Assembly (NCBI GenBank): GCA_033964015.1
Contig: CM066924.1
Span: 4,074,251-4,138,250 of the forward strand
Direction: 5' to 3'
DNA: 64,000 nucleotides
Source: Scolanthus callimorphus
Taxonomy: Eukaryota > Cnidaria > Anthozoa > Actiniaria > Edwardsiidae
A program made the position numbers and the translations under genes. The notes beneath the pieces are model-generated. The model was not told the DNA's origin, searched no databases, and saw only the letters and a list, made by a program, of their open reading frames with translations. Numbering within the stretch: position 1 is the first letter of the stretch; each line of letters starts with the position of its first letter. Below are positions 34,820-46,500 of the stretch, piece after piece.

Positions 34820-35061
34820 CCTGGGGCGTAGCCAGCACTTATGAGAGGAGGGGTTCCAAAATTAAAAAAATTAAAAACTCCACATAGATCTCGGGGAAAA
34901 ACTAGCGTTTGAAGAAATTTGTTACATTTTATTGGAGCTTTTATTTGTTGTCTATTAAATATTTACAATTTTAGTAGTAAGTCGGTCCAGAACAGAGGCG
35001 AGGAGGGGTTCCGCTGCGGGAGAGGGGGGGGGGTTCCTGAACCCCCCCTGGCTACGCCCCT
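34820..35061. mobile_element. MITE with CAGGGGCGTAGC-type TIRs, copy 2
   Basis: CTGGGGCGTAGCCAGC at the left and GGCTACGCCCCTGA at the right, with GGAGGGGTTCC and GGGTTCCTGAACCCCCC subterminal motifs. Confidence 0.75.
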
Positions 35062-35502
35062 GAGTGCCTCGCTTTATAATTACTAGGAAATCTCGGAAAT
35101 ACAAATCAAGCGCAAAGATTTCGCAATTACTATTCGCCTTACTTATGGCAAGCATAGAACAAAATGAAGAATTGCTGGGATAAAATACTAAAAATAGAAG
35201 AGCAGGAATGTTGCTTGACGCGAGAGGGGGCTTCCGGAACACGGTTCGAGAATGGTCAGGAATGCGCTGACCAGCTTAAACGGTGCGCATGCGTATATAA
35301 ACCAGCTTTATCCCATGTGAAAAACACTGGCAAAATAACCCAAAACGCCACCTAATCGAGAACGCGTCGAAATACGTCATCAGTATTGAATGTTTTGCTT
35401 GAGCGAGCAGACGGCTCTTTGCGGGAGTCATTCGGCGAGGGCTAGCTGGCGTCGGCTTTCGCAGGTTAAACGCGTAGGAGAGAAGAGGATCAAGCGCGGC
35501 TA

Positions 35503-35720
35503 GGTTGCCCTTAGTTCAGTCCCTGAACTCTCCTTATCGGCTCAGGTTGCCTGTGGTCGCCCAGAAACCCTCAGCCCAAAACCCTTTGAATGCGCATGCG
35601 CTAGATCTGACCAAGAACCTGGATTTTTCGTTAATGTGCATGGTCAAAAATATCGCTGTCGAAGATTGTTTGCGAGCATCATGCGCATTCAAAAGAAGAG
35701 TTCAGTGACTGAACTAACCT
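35503..35720. mobile_element. MITE with GGTTGCCCTTAGTTCAGT end
   Basis: The left GGTTGCCCTTAGTTCAGTCC and the right GAGTTCAGTGACTGAACTAACC are partly inverted. AATGCGCATGCGC and ATCATGCGCATTC form an inner inverted pair. Confidence 0.5.
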
Positions 35721-35762
35721 TTGGCCAGCTCACACCGAGGCGCTGGATCCACAGTGATTTTT

Positions 35763-35912
35763 TGCAGAAACCCATCCATGGGAAAAACTGAATTTCCCAA
35801 GGTAAACGCATGGGAAGTGTTCGGAATTCACATGGATAGCCATGGGAAATCCGAACACTTCCCAATCTTCTACCATGGGAAATTCAGCTTTTCCCATGGA
35901 TAGGTTTCTGCA
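35763..35912. mobile_element. Compact palindromic MITE, TGCAGAAACC family
   Basis: TGCAGAAACCCATCCATGGG at the left is mirrored by CCCATGGATAGGTTTCTGCA at the right. CTGAATTTCCCA and GGAAGTGTTCGGA continue the arms, leaving almost no loop. It is related to 14601-14904. Confidence 0.88.
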
Positions 35913-36344
35913 GACATTCCCTTTCATCATTGAGAATGATCAGAGTTTGACGGAATACAAAGACAATTTATAAGTTAAGTTCCCTATATTTCAATCGGTT
36001 CACTTCCATTGATGTATAACACGAGTGCGCTACTTTTAATTAAAATACCTCTATTGCCGGAATATAATCACTTTGAAACTATACTGCGCTTTTCTAACCG
36101 GAAACGTCCCTGCTAGCGCCGCGAACTCACGCCAGCAAACAGATCTTTGCGCACTTCCGCTGGCACCTCGTACACGAGAATTTTAAGGCTCGCATTTGTG
36201 TGAAAGAAGCATGCTAGTCTGGAAAACCATCTTTGTTAATTTATGATTTTGATACCCCGATCATACTGCGCCGAGAAAACATTTGCGACCGGAAACAGGT
36301 CAGATCTGTGCACGAACTTAGAAGGGACCTTAAGCTACGCGCTC

Positions 36345-36735
36345 ATACCCAGAGCTCTCGGCTCGTCACCTCGCAAGGGACAGCATTCTCGTACCCAGAG
36401 TTCGTCTGCTCGCAGGGGAGGCTCTGGGGACATCCATTTGAGGGCCGTCGTTGACTGGTTGATTTTGATCGCTGGAGCATGCGTTGAAAGGTCTTTCTCT
36501 CAGCGGCTCTGTAATAAATCTCGCGCATGCGTCAGTGTCTGTCACCAGAGTCTCAACCGAGAGGTTACGAGCCGGGGAGCTCTGTTCGAGTATGATGGTG
36601 CAAGGGAAGCTCTGCTGACAGCCACTGACGCGTGCGCGAGATTTGATAGAATCGTTGAAAGATCTTTCTGCGCATGCTACATCGCCCAAAATCATCTCAT
36701 CAGCGAAGTCCCGTGACGAGCCGGGGAACTCTGAA
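36345..36735. mobile_element. Nested cluster of CCCAGAGCTC MITEs
   Basis: CATACCCAGAGCTCTCGGCT (36345), CATTCTCGTACCCAGAG (36383), GAGCTCTGTTCGAG (near 36580) and GGGGAACTCTGAATGG (36723) are ends of at least two overlapping copies in the same family. Confidence 0.7.
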
Positions 36736-37210
36736 TGGCTAAGCCAGCCGGTGCACGCCGTTCTTGGTATTTCAAGTACGACTATAGCTCGACGTTGCCC
36801 GTAGTCCTGAGCGCAGCTAGAACGTCTAGAGCGGCGTGAGCAGGGAAATTTCAGTTTCAAGCATGTGCGCGGGAAAACAAAAGGTCCTTGTTCGCACTTT
36901 TTCCAAGGCGTGAAAGATCCCCAATATAAAATTTTGCAAACCTTTCGCCGCATCATTCGCGAGACGTCTGTAGTCATTTCAAACTGTAACCTTCAATTAT
37001 AGTAACTGCCTGAGTTAGTGTTCGTATAATAAATTATCCTTCTTGTAGCAGTGATGTCTCATCGGTATTAGGGTGTGAATAAGAGTAGATTATAAATTGT
37101 TTTTCTTAAATTTTAACACGAATTTGTCTGCAAATTCATTTTTTATACATAATCTTTACGATAATACTAGTACCGTTGTCCTGCAATGTGAATTTTCAAA
37201 ACGTGGTTTG
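36736..37210. other. No supported gene
   Basis: Moderately AT-rich sequence between MITEs, downstream of the CHAF1A 3' end. No domain or exon was recognised. Confidence 0.3.
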
Positions 37211-37214
37211 TTGT

Positions 37215-37385
37215 AGCTTTTTCTGTCCCGTCAGTCAAATCATCTAAGCCAATCAGGTCCTTGCTTGTTTCGCCTAGTGCAGTCGACTGGGTTTTCGTCG
37301 CGACAGGAAGCCATTTGACTGCACAAGGCGAAACAAGGCAAAGGCTTGATTGGTTTAAATTGTTTGATTGACAGAAGAGAAAAAA
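37215..37385. mobile_element. MITE of the AAGCCAATCAG family
   Basis: TCAAATCATCTAAGCCAATC and its right-arm complement GATTGGTTTAAATTGTTTGA surround TCGTCGCGACAGG. It is less than 200 bp from the CHAF1A stop codon. Confidence 0.75.
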
Positions 37386-37501
37386 AAAATCCCAAAACCA
37401 AAGCGACGAAAAAACGGTTTTGGCTATTATTTGAAAGTAGTTTTAAGCTCTAAAATTGTGTAAATCACAGTTTATGTACAAAGTTATTTTCAGACTTCAA
37501 T

Positions 37502-40500
37502 TTACGGAACGGACGAAGGTTTTGGAACCTGTCCGGATTCTACAAGAGGACTTTGCAATGAATTACCCACTATAACAGATGTACATTCTATAGAATTGTT
37601 CAATCCCGAAACTTCGGCAAGGGATGCACTGGATTTGAAGACGCTGTCTTGTACTTCGTGGCTCGAGATTGAAGAATTTTCAGATTGATCCATGGCAGTC
37701 CCGGCTGGTACTTTATCTTTATACTGCAAACTCTCTGCTTTTGACAGCGGGTAGCTGGTACTACCTAATTCAGCAGATGTTGGAGCAGTGCTGGAGCTCT
37801 CTAAACTTTCAACATCGCTCTTTCTTGCTATCTTGTGGGCTCTATTTCCCGGAGAAGAGGCGGGACGTTTGATAGCGGGGTTTTGACCACCTTCTGTGCC
37901 ACTACCGCTTGGATCACGCGTTATGGAAGACACGGCCGCTCCATCGTTAATTTTACAACTAGAATCTACGGGAGAACTCGTGGCAATACACGAGTTCTTG
38001 CTTGGTGCTAATATCAAAGTAGGGGCAACCTTTGCAATGTGGTTTGGCTTAGATAGACCTGCTGTGAGCGGAACTTCAACTTTAGATAAACTTGGGCTTT
38101 CGTCTTTGCTTTCAGAAATAGGAGATGCTGTTTTGGGCAACTGATCGTTTTTAGGGTTTTCTGCGCTCAAGCCAGATATAAGAGTTGGTACAATTCTACG
38201 CCTCTGCTCTTGCTTTACTCCATTAGTCCCCCCGCCGACTGATTTGTTTGTACCCGGGGCAGGTACAACGCTGGGAAGTGCCTTGTTGTCACCAGGCGCG
38301 CTGATCAGGGTTGGCAGTATTCTTCTCTTGGGGGGTACTTCACTTTGCTGTACATCTAGGGACAGAGATGCACGCCCTACTCCCGCATCCGCTGGTTGAC
38401 TTGATTTCACTGTTGGCGAGCAGACATTTGCGCTAGAGACATCAACGCTAGAAGATGCTGTGTTTGCTGCTGCTGGAGTCGAGACTAACGTGGGTACTAT
38501 TCGTCGCTTGGATCCAGTCTGACTTCCCTTGGCTGTAGCATTTGGAGAATTATTTACCTCACCTTGGTTTCCCATTGCCTGGGACTCACTGGACGGGGTT
38601 GTACAACCAAACTGTGAGACTGGAGTCAGCGCTATTCTACGCTTAGCTGGTCTGTCTGTCTCTGGACCAGAAATAAGAGTTGGGTTGATTCTGCGCTTAG
38701 CAGCGCTGTCGATGGGCTGATCATCGTCAACGATAATAACATCGCTCGATGAAGCGCACGCGTCGCCCGCAGTAGCTTTAACTGCATTCCCACTTTCCTC
38801 AATTCCTTCCATCTGCGATTCCCGATTTTCCGGCGATTTAGTAGTCTGCACAAATGGAATAGCTCCAGGCTTTGGAGGGCTAACATTTGACATACCAGGA
38901 GCAGGAGAAATGTTTCTGGACATTTCAAGTCCTGGAGTCCATACTTTTCCAGAATGTTCGTGTGAACATACCACCTGAATTTATCATAGCGTCTTTCTTT
39001 GACAGCAATAGCTTGTATTTTACGCTCAAGCTGGCGTCTTGAAATGTGCCCTTTGCCTTGCAAACCCTCGGGGACTTGATTACCATGGCGTGGAAGGCAT
39101 TTGTTGGACCAGTATTCTTTGAAGTTTTTCACAAGCTTCAGAACGCCAGCGGTGCTTCCGTGGGCGTGTCGAATAAGGTCGGGCATTGCTGAGAAGAAGA
39201 AAAAAGAACACGGCAATTGGTTAAAAATCAGCAAGGTGGGTTCGCTACTACGACCCAAACAGGGGATGTTGAACCCCGTCAAATCCAGGACACAGGGGTT
39301 AGAGGCAAAATTGAGGCAAACAAAGGGGCGGATAGGGCATACGTCGATTTAAGGTAGCGTCGATGTAGCCTAACTAATAATGTAATGTAATAATGTAATG
39401 TAGGCACTTGTATACCGCAAATTATCATATGAATATGTTCAAATGCGGTTTACAGATGTGGACATGTCTGATCCCTAAGATGCGGACTGCGATTTATACA
39501 ATGCAGTTTACAATCATGAGTGGTTGTTAGATTACATTCTGAGATTACAACTGAGAGACACTAGTGCATTTTATATACACGTACCTTCTTCTGGAACTAT
39601 CATTGCTGTGGGGTGCACCCCTCTGGAGTACTGCCAGTGACAGAGTTCCCAAGCACATCGCTACTCTCAGACTCAGTACACGGGTTGGTATTCGTGCTAG
39701 ATTCGTACACCAAAGATATCGCCTCGAACTGCTTTAGGAGATCATGAGCACCCGCTTCGGTACTCCAAAGGCAGCCAATAGCCACTGGACGCAGAGGCTT
39801 GAATTTCCTCTTCAGTTCGGCCTCCCACTGTTTAGCTTTTGCGAGTTGCTGCTCTTGTTTTGCTTCTGGGTTTCCCTGGAGAGAAACAAGTGTTCAAGTT
39901 GTTAATTCTCAACAGGTTTCTATCATCTGGTGGGCAGGTTTTCTTCCTATACGTATATGACATACACCTATTTGAGAAAAGGTTGCACCGTAACGACTAG
40001 TGAAGGGGTTGCAAATGGGCCCCTGAAAATCTCGAAATGTCACAACTTTTAGCGTGCGTCTCGGAATCTCGGATTTTATGCTTGAGTTGCCTAATACTAA
40101 TACAGAACATATATGAGCTGATACTATTTTAGAGTCTTCTCGAATTTTATGCATTAGTTGCCTTAATCGGGATTCTCGCTCGATTCTCGCCATAGAACGA
40201 CCTTAAAACAGCCAACCAACGGATGCTAGCAGGCTAGTTTACCATTCGCCAGTCTGTTGTAGCTCGGGCTGCGCCATGAGAAACTAAGAACAAAATTCTC
40301 GTGTGAATCCAGTACAAATTTCTTACGAGTTATGTATTGTACAAGTCGCAAAACAGGGTGATAAGTACGGCTATTTATCCTAAACAAAGTGTGAGTGTCC
40401 ATCATTCTGTTTTGGTATACCTATTTGCGGCGCGTATTAGAGCTTCAGACGAGTGTCGAAAACTAAACGCAAATGCAAAACCAGTAGCCAATCAGGAGTG

Positions 40501-43500
40501 GAAGCCATTCAACAACAAACCAATCAGGAGTGGAAGCCATTCAACAACAAACCAATCAGGAGTGGAAGCCATTCAACAACAAACCAATCAGGAGTGGAAG
40601 CCAATCAACAATAAACCAATCAGGAGTGGAAGCCATTCAACAACAAACCAATCAGGAGTGGAAGCCATTCAACAACAAACCAATCAGGAGTGGAAGCCAT
40701 TCAACAACAAACCAATCAGGAGTGGAAGCCAATCAACAATAAACCAATCAGGAGTGGAAACCATTCAACAACAAATCAATCAGGAGACGAAGTAAGTCAG
40801 ACTTGCGTTCAGTCATGACGTGAGCATTGGCGTGTTTTGATTTAGTTCCAATTTTGATTGGCTTAAAGACAAAAACTTTGCTCTCGACCAATAGAAACGT
40901 TGAAATCTGCTCTAAAGGAAATCAGGGCAGTATAGAGTTAGACTTTACCTCCTCATCTTCACCATTTATACCCTCATCATCAGACAAGTATCCATGTGGG
41001 ACAAAGAACCCATCACCGTCTTCTTCATCATCAGCTTCATCTTCATCTTCACCCTGAAAAAAGTTACTGTGAGCCTCAGGATTGAATCATCTCTAGTCAG
41101 CCTGTTCTTTTAGTATGAAAACAGATGACCAAACCTTTTAAGTTGACCAAAGTATGGCTAAAATCGTGACCCACCCCTTTCACATCTGTCTGGGGTAGGG
41201 GTATGCATCATTCTCGTACCCAGAGCTCCCTTGCCCGGCACCCTACGGGGGAGGCTCTGCTTACAGCCAATTGACATGCGCCAACGTTCAAAATCAGCCA
41301 ATGAGCATGGACCCTCAAATGGTTGTCACCAGAGCCTTTCCCATGAGCCTGTGAGCTCTGGATAGGAGAAGGGGCTGCATATTTTATAGCCTGTTGCATG
41401 GCCAAATCATTGAAAATCTCTCATACTTTTCTCAGGCTTTTCACTGACCCTAAAACTCCACGGAAGTGCTTACTACACAGGCTACATTTTATGACAAAGG
41501 CATCAGTTTACTCACCTCACTGTTTGAGAGACTCTCCCCAGGCTCCTCCTCCTCCCATTCTTCGTCACTGTCAACCTCATAGTCCAAGAGGACCTGGCAA
41601 AGAAGCACATGAATTAGCATAATTATATTATGGTATCCCTGTGTTGGGTATAGAGGTTACATCAACTCATCAATAGGTGGGGTTGAGGACCCACGGAAAA
41701 TTTTCCAGGGGGTTGTATTGGACTCTGGAAATTCCACGGGAGGGGATGTGTCTGGAGACTGGAAATTCCAAGGGGGAGGGGTAAAAAGGTGACTTTCCAG
41801 GGACGTTTTATCCAAAAATAGTTTTTCCAGGGATATTTTGCCAGAAAAATGGAAATTCCAGGGGAGGGGGGCCTTTATGAGGTTGGAAATTCGAGGGGAG
41901 GGGGACAGTGTCACAAGTGGAAATTCCAGAGGAGGGGGTCTTTTTGAAGGGAGGTCCTCAACCCCCAGGTGCGGTTTAAAAATGCAATCTGCCAACATAA
42001 GATGGAGGGTTGGTGCCATCTAACCAGGCACTATCAGCAATAAGGTTCCCATGGCAACAACGCCAGTCAAACTGATTTCTCAGTAGAAGTTATAAAATGC
42101 TTAGACATGGCACAACACAATACTGTTTACAGCATGGACACACCACATGCTGTGACTTTTTCACAGTCAGGTTTATGCGGAGTGTCCAACCTAGAGACCT
42201 AGAGATTTTTGTGCCAGATGCGGGAGTCACCCCATCATATGAAATCATATCTATGAGCTCCTCCTACCTTGTCCTTTTTGAATGGGTTCCTCGGTGATAT
42301 CATTTTGCTTCTCTTTCTTTGAGTCCCATAATACGCCGGCCTGTAGTTCTCCTTGAACTGTAGCAAGATGGCTTTCATGTACTTCTTGTCATCATTTGGC
42401 TGTTCTATTTCTACAATGGAGCTCTGATTACTTGTTTCATCATCAGGAATCACAATTTGTCCACCATCATCCTGATTGCTGTCATCAACATCCATCGGTT
42501 CATCTTTTGCTGTTTCAGAAGCTTGTTTCTGGTTGCTTCTGCGCATTGCTTTTACTAAGTGAAGTGGTTTTCGGCTTGACAGTTCGTGTATGTAAGTTGA
42601 TGTTGTTGTGTCCTGTAATACAAGAAATCCATACAATGTCAAAAATATATACCTTAAATTGGTAGTAATTTTCGCAGGCACTTAGTTCACGGGCATATTT
42701 CACGGATCTTTTTCGAGATTTGGTGCAAAATTTTATTTCAAGAATTTTATTATTCTTTTACACTTCTTATTGCTGAAAATCGTCAACTCATAACAAAACC
42801 AAACTATAGAAACCACATCGTGTACCATAGGCATAGTCAAAGTCACATCCTTATGCTTAACTTTCTTCGCAATTGACCGTTTTCACGATGTTGTGAGAAC
42901 AATACCCTTGAGCCGTTCCGACTCGTTCTGGCGAAGACGGCTTTCGTTATTCAAAACAGACAAGCATTGTTCTCATCTCATTTATTTTGTGCGCAACATT
43001 GTGAAAACTGCCAATTGTATAATACATATTTTCATTATAGCCATGAATTCTTCATTAAATTAAGGAAACAAGAAATACAGGAGGGTATTAAATTTTGTGA
43101 CATTAAAGTTCACAGGAATTTCTTTGGTGTCGCTTTAAGGTCACAACTTTTTTTAAATCGCGAAAATATATAGCAATGGGAAAATTAGTAAGGTACTCAT
43201 ACTCCTCAAAGGGGGTGTGGCTGACGAAGGTCAGATAGGCATGCTGTGAGTTAAGCTCACTCATGATTCCACTTGTCTGGAAATTCATATACCCTGTTCA
43301 CATGAGAAGAGCTATGGGGGATATGGATATACCCCTCACCAGAGTTATCTTGGGCTGAGCCATGTTTTTATAAGATATGTCTCTGTGTTGAAATGAAATC
43401 GTTCAAATGGAACAGCTTGGGGTTTGGATAACTCAGTTTGGAAGGCAGGGATAACCTTGGGGGAAATTTTTCTGTGCTATATGATCCATGCAACCGGTTC

Positions 43501-46500
43501 ACCCCAAGATATCTTGTGGGCCAAGGACAATGTATGAATTTATGCATGTATTTACTAAATAAACCCCTTCTGGCGGCTGTAATATCGGCGGATAATGTCC
43601 AAGGATGAAAAATGGTACGAAAAATGAACAGTTGGACGAGAAGCGAAGCTTCGAGGGCAACTGTGAAATTTTGAGGACCATTTTTCATCCGCGGACATTA
43701 TCCACCGATATTGCAGCAAGCCAAGAAGGGGTTTATTTATTTTATATCCCAGCGACTTCACTCGAAAAACTCGAGAGAGAAAAAACATTGTGAACGTAAG
43801 AAAGCCACTAAACTGCAGTATGGCGCGAAAAGGCAAATCGTAAGCGGTGATTGGCTAAGATATTTTTATTCGAGCTGTGATTGGTTGACACAAAAACTGT
43901 CAATCAAACCCTAATTCACAAAACAAATTTACAACGCACAAGTTGTAGTGCTTTCCCGAGTACTTTTCTACAGAAATCTAGCCCAGATTTCGGGTTTTCA
44001 GGTCTAATTCCTTGCAACCTACTCCCCAAACTTGCACAGCTCGTAAGCCGAATTACACTGGGTCTTAACGGCACCACTGGCAGCCAAGCAGACATAAGCA
44101 CAGACACTGAGGGAGGTAACTGCGAGAGAGTTAATTTTCCTCTCTTTGGGCCCATCCGGGGTCAAAGGGATTAATTGCCCACATTCGCGACATGTGATCA
44201 TGGTATAGATTTCGTATCAGTTATAGTATATCATTACAAGCGTGCTTGGGGAACTCATAGGAGCTCAGCAGAATATTTACAAGCTTTTTCGCAACTGGAG
44301 ATCGTTTCAATCCCCTCCGCCATGTGCGGAGGGGAGTTGAACTTCTATCGCTCATCACATACCATTTAGTACAGACTTTGCGCCTTTGGATTGCCTTTTT
44401 TGACTGCGTTGTGCGGCGCATCTCTTCTGGGAACGCCCCCAATGGCTCTTAACCAGCGACATTCTCGTACCCAGAGCTCCCCGGCTGAATGAACCAGCGA
44501 GTGTTCAACACAGAGGAATTCGCAAGATCGAGACATTATCAGTTGACTGTTTGGTTCGCAAGTACAGAGCCTTCATCTTCTGCCTCGCAAGGTTTCGACA
44601 GATATTCACGTATCCTTCAAGACAACGTGCAACAAGGAGTCGTGCAATAACGCCGCGGGCAATCACGATCACAGAGATTTTGACTTACATCCTCGGTGGT
44701 TCTTTAGCGTCCCCCCTGAGACTTGGTAGGGTAGAAAGGCGAGACGGAACCTCTGTTTATTGTCTCATCCAAAAGACGTGAAACACAGTAGAACAAAGTT
44801 CAACTCACAATATAAACCAGTTTCGACCAAGACCAGAAATAAAATTCCCTCTGTCCCGGCCAGGAGTCAAACCCGGACCAAAGCAGTGAGAGACCCAGCG
44901 CTGTAACACTGAGCCAACGGTGCTTCAACCTGTACCTCCTAAGACAACTCACATGTGAACAGGCCCTAACCTGGCTTTGAGAAAAAAGCAAACGGCTCCT
45001 CCCTCCCTTCTAGAGTACCCCCACCACCACCACCACCTCCCCCATTTTGGAAAACCAGTGTTACCTGTTTCTCCATAAGTAGAACTAGGTTATCTTTCGC
45101 TGCTTCCTCTATTTGAGAACGTGTTTCCGGAGCCAGTGTCATAAACTGTTTGACCTGGAATGGCTGGAATCTCTCTGATTTCTTTTGCAGAGTCTTTGAA
45201 GAAAGGATAAATCACATTTTAAAATGCATGCAGAATAAAGCTTTCCTTCATTGAATTTTATTGAACCCCATACCAGCATTCCATAAAGTTGCAAAGGAGT
45301 GAACAATCCAAATTAATTAAGTTTAATGGAGGAGGGTTTCTCACAGGCAAAAAGTGAAGTTATTAATCAGTTTTGAGAAACCCAAAATGCGTCATCCACA
45401 CATTTTTCAGGTAATGGTGCCCGAAAACATATCGTATTCGAGAAATGACCCTCAGGCCCCTCTGCATCCACTGCACCTGTGAAACCCACTTCAACAAAAA
45501 GACACAATGACGTCATCCGTGCTTGAAAATGTATTTCTTGTGAAGGGAAGGCTCTAATACAACCAAACTTGGGTAGAATTGTCTAGGTCACCAGAGGACT
45601 GCAACAAAGTGGTCTCCTGGTGTAGAGACATCGATGGTGACACCGAGCTTTAAATGACATAAAACTGACTGGGAGCTCCGCTTTTAGGCATTGCCTAAAT
45701 CTATATATTATTATGTTGTACCTTTGGTGCTGGTGCTGGAGATGCAATAAAAAAGCTCATGAAATTGTTCTTGGCTTGTCGCTTCTTCTTGAGCTAAAAA
45801 AAAAACAATAAAAATGACATGGAAAAAATACACTGGCAAATATTTTAAAAGACCTTTTAGAGGGCCTCTATATGTTGGCGGACTCATTAAAGGAGGCCTG
45901 TTTGGCATTGCTGAACTTAACTTTAGTAAAGAGGTTATTCTGGGTGCTGGAGATATGTTTTTTAGCATTTTGAGAGCAAGTTCATTGGAGATTCATGCAT
46001 TCATACTTTATCTCCTTTTGTCGAGAAAATAAATTTGTTAAGAAATCATTTGCAGTGCATCCTGAAGAAGATGAAGATACCCCACCAGGAAGCCACCTTC
46101 TATTGACCCCTGCTATAGTGAAGCCATAAAAAATCTTCATTTCCCATGCCACTACAGTGTGGAACATTTTCGGTCAAGTAAAAGGTCAAAGCTACTGGGA
46201 TTCTGATAATTTTCTTGTCTATACTCACCTGCTCTTCTTCTTGTTGTTTCCTCTCTTCTTCTTCTTCCTTTTTTCTTCCAATTTAGCACTAAAAATAGAG
46301 AATCAAGGAAGACAGAAAAGTTTTAGTCACATAGTGAAAGACAATCCTTGAGAGATGTCCACAAAACTAGTTCCTGTTGCTTTGCAACTGATATGGTCAC
46401 AATTTCAAGCACAGTATCTAGCCCCTTGGGGACTCCCTTATCAGGTTAGGTGGTGGTGCTCATTGTATCTTTTAGGGGTTAAAATTGTAGCCTGCAGTAT

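Noticed and set aside
40337..40795. 152-aa frame with NQSGVEAIQQQT repeats
   Set aside because: Product of the 32-bp minisatellite in an intron of CHAF1A. Not a gene.
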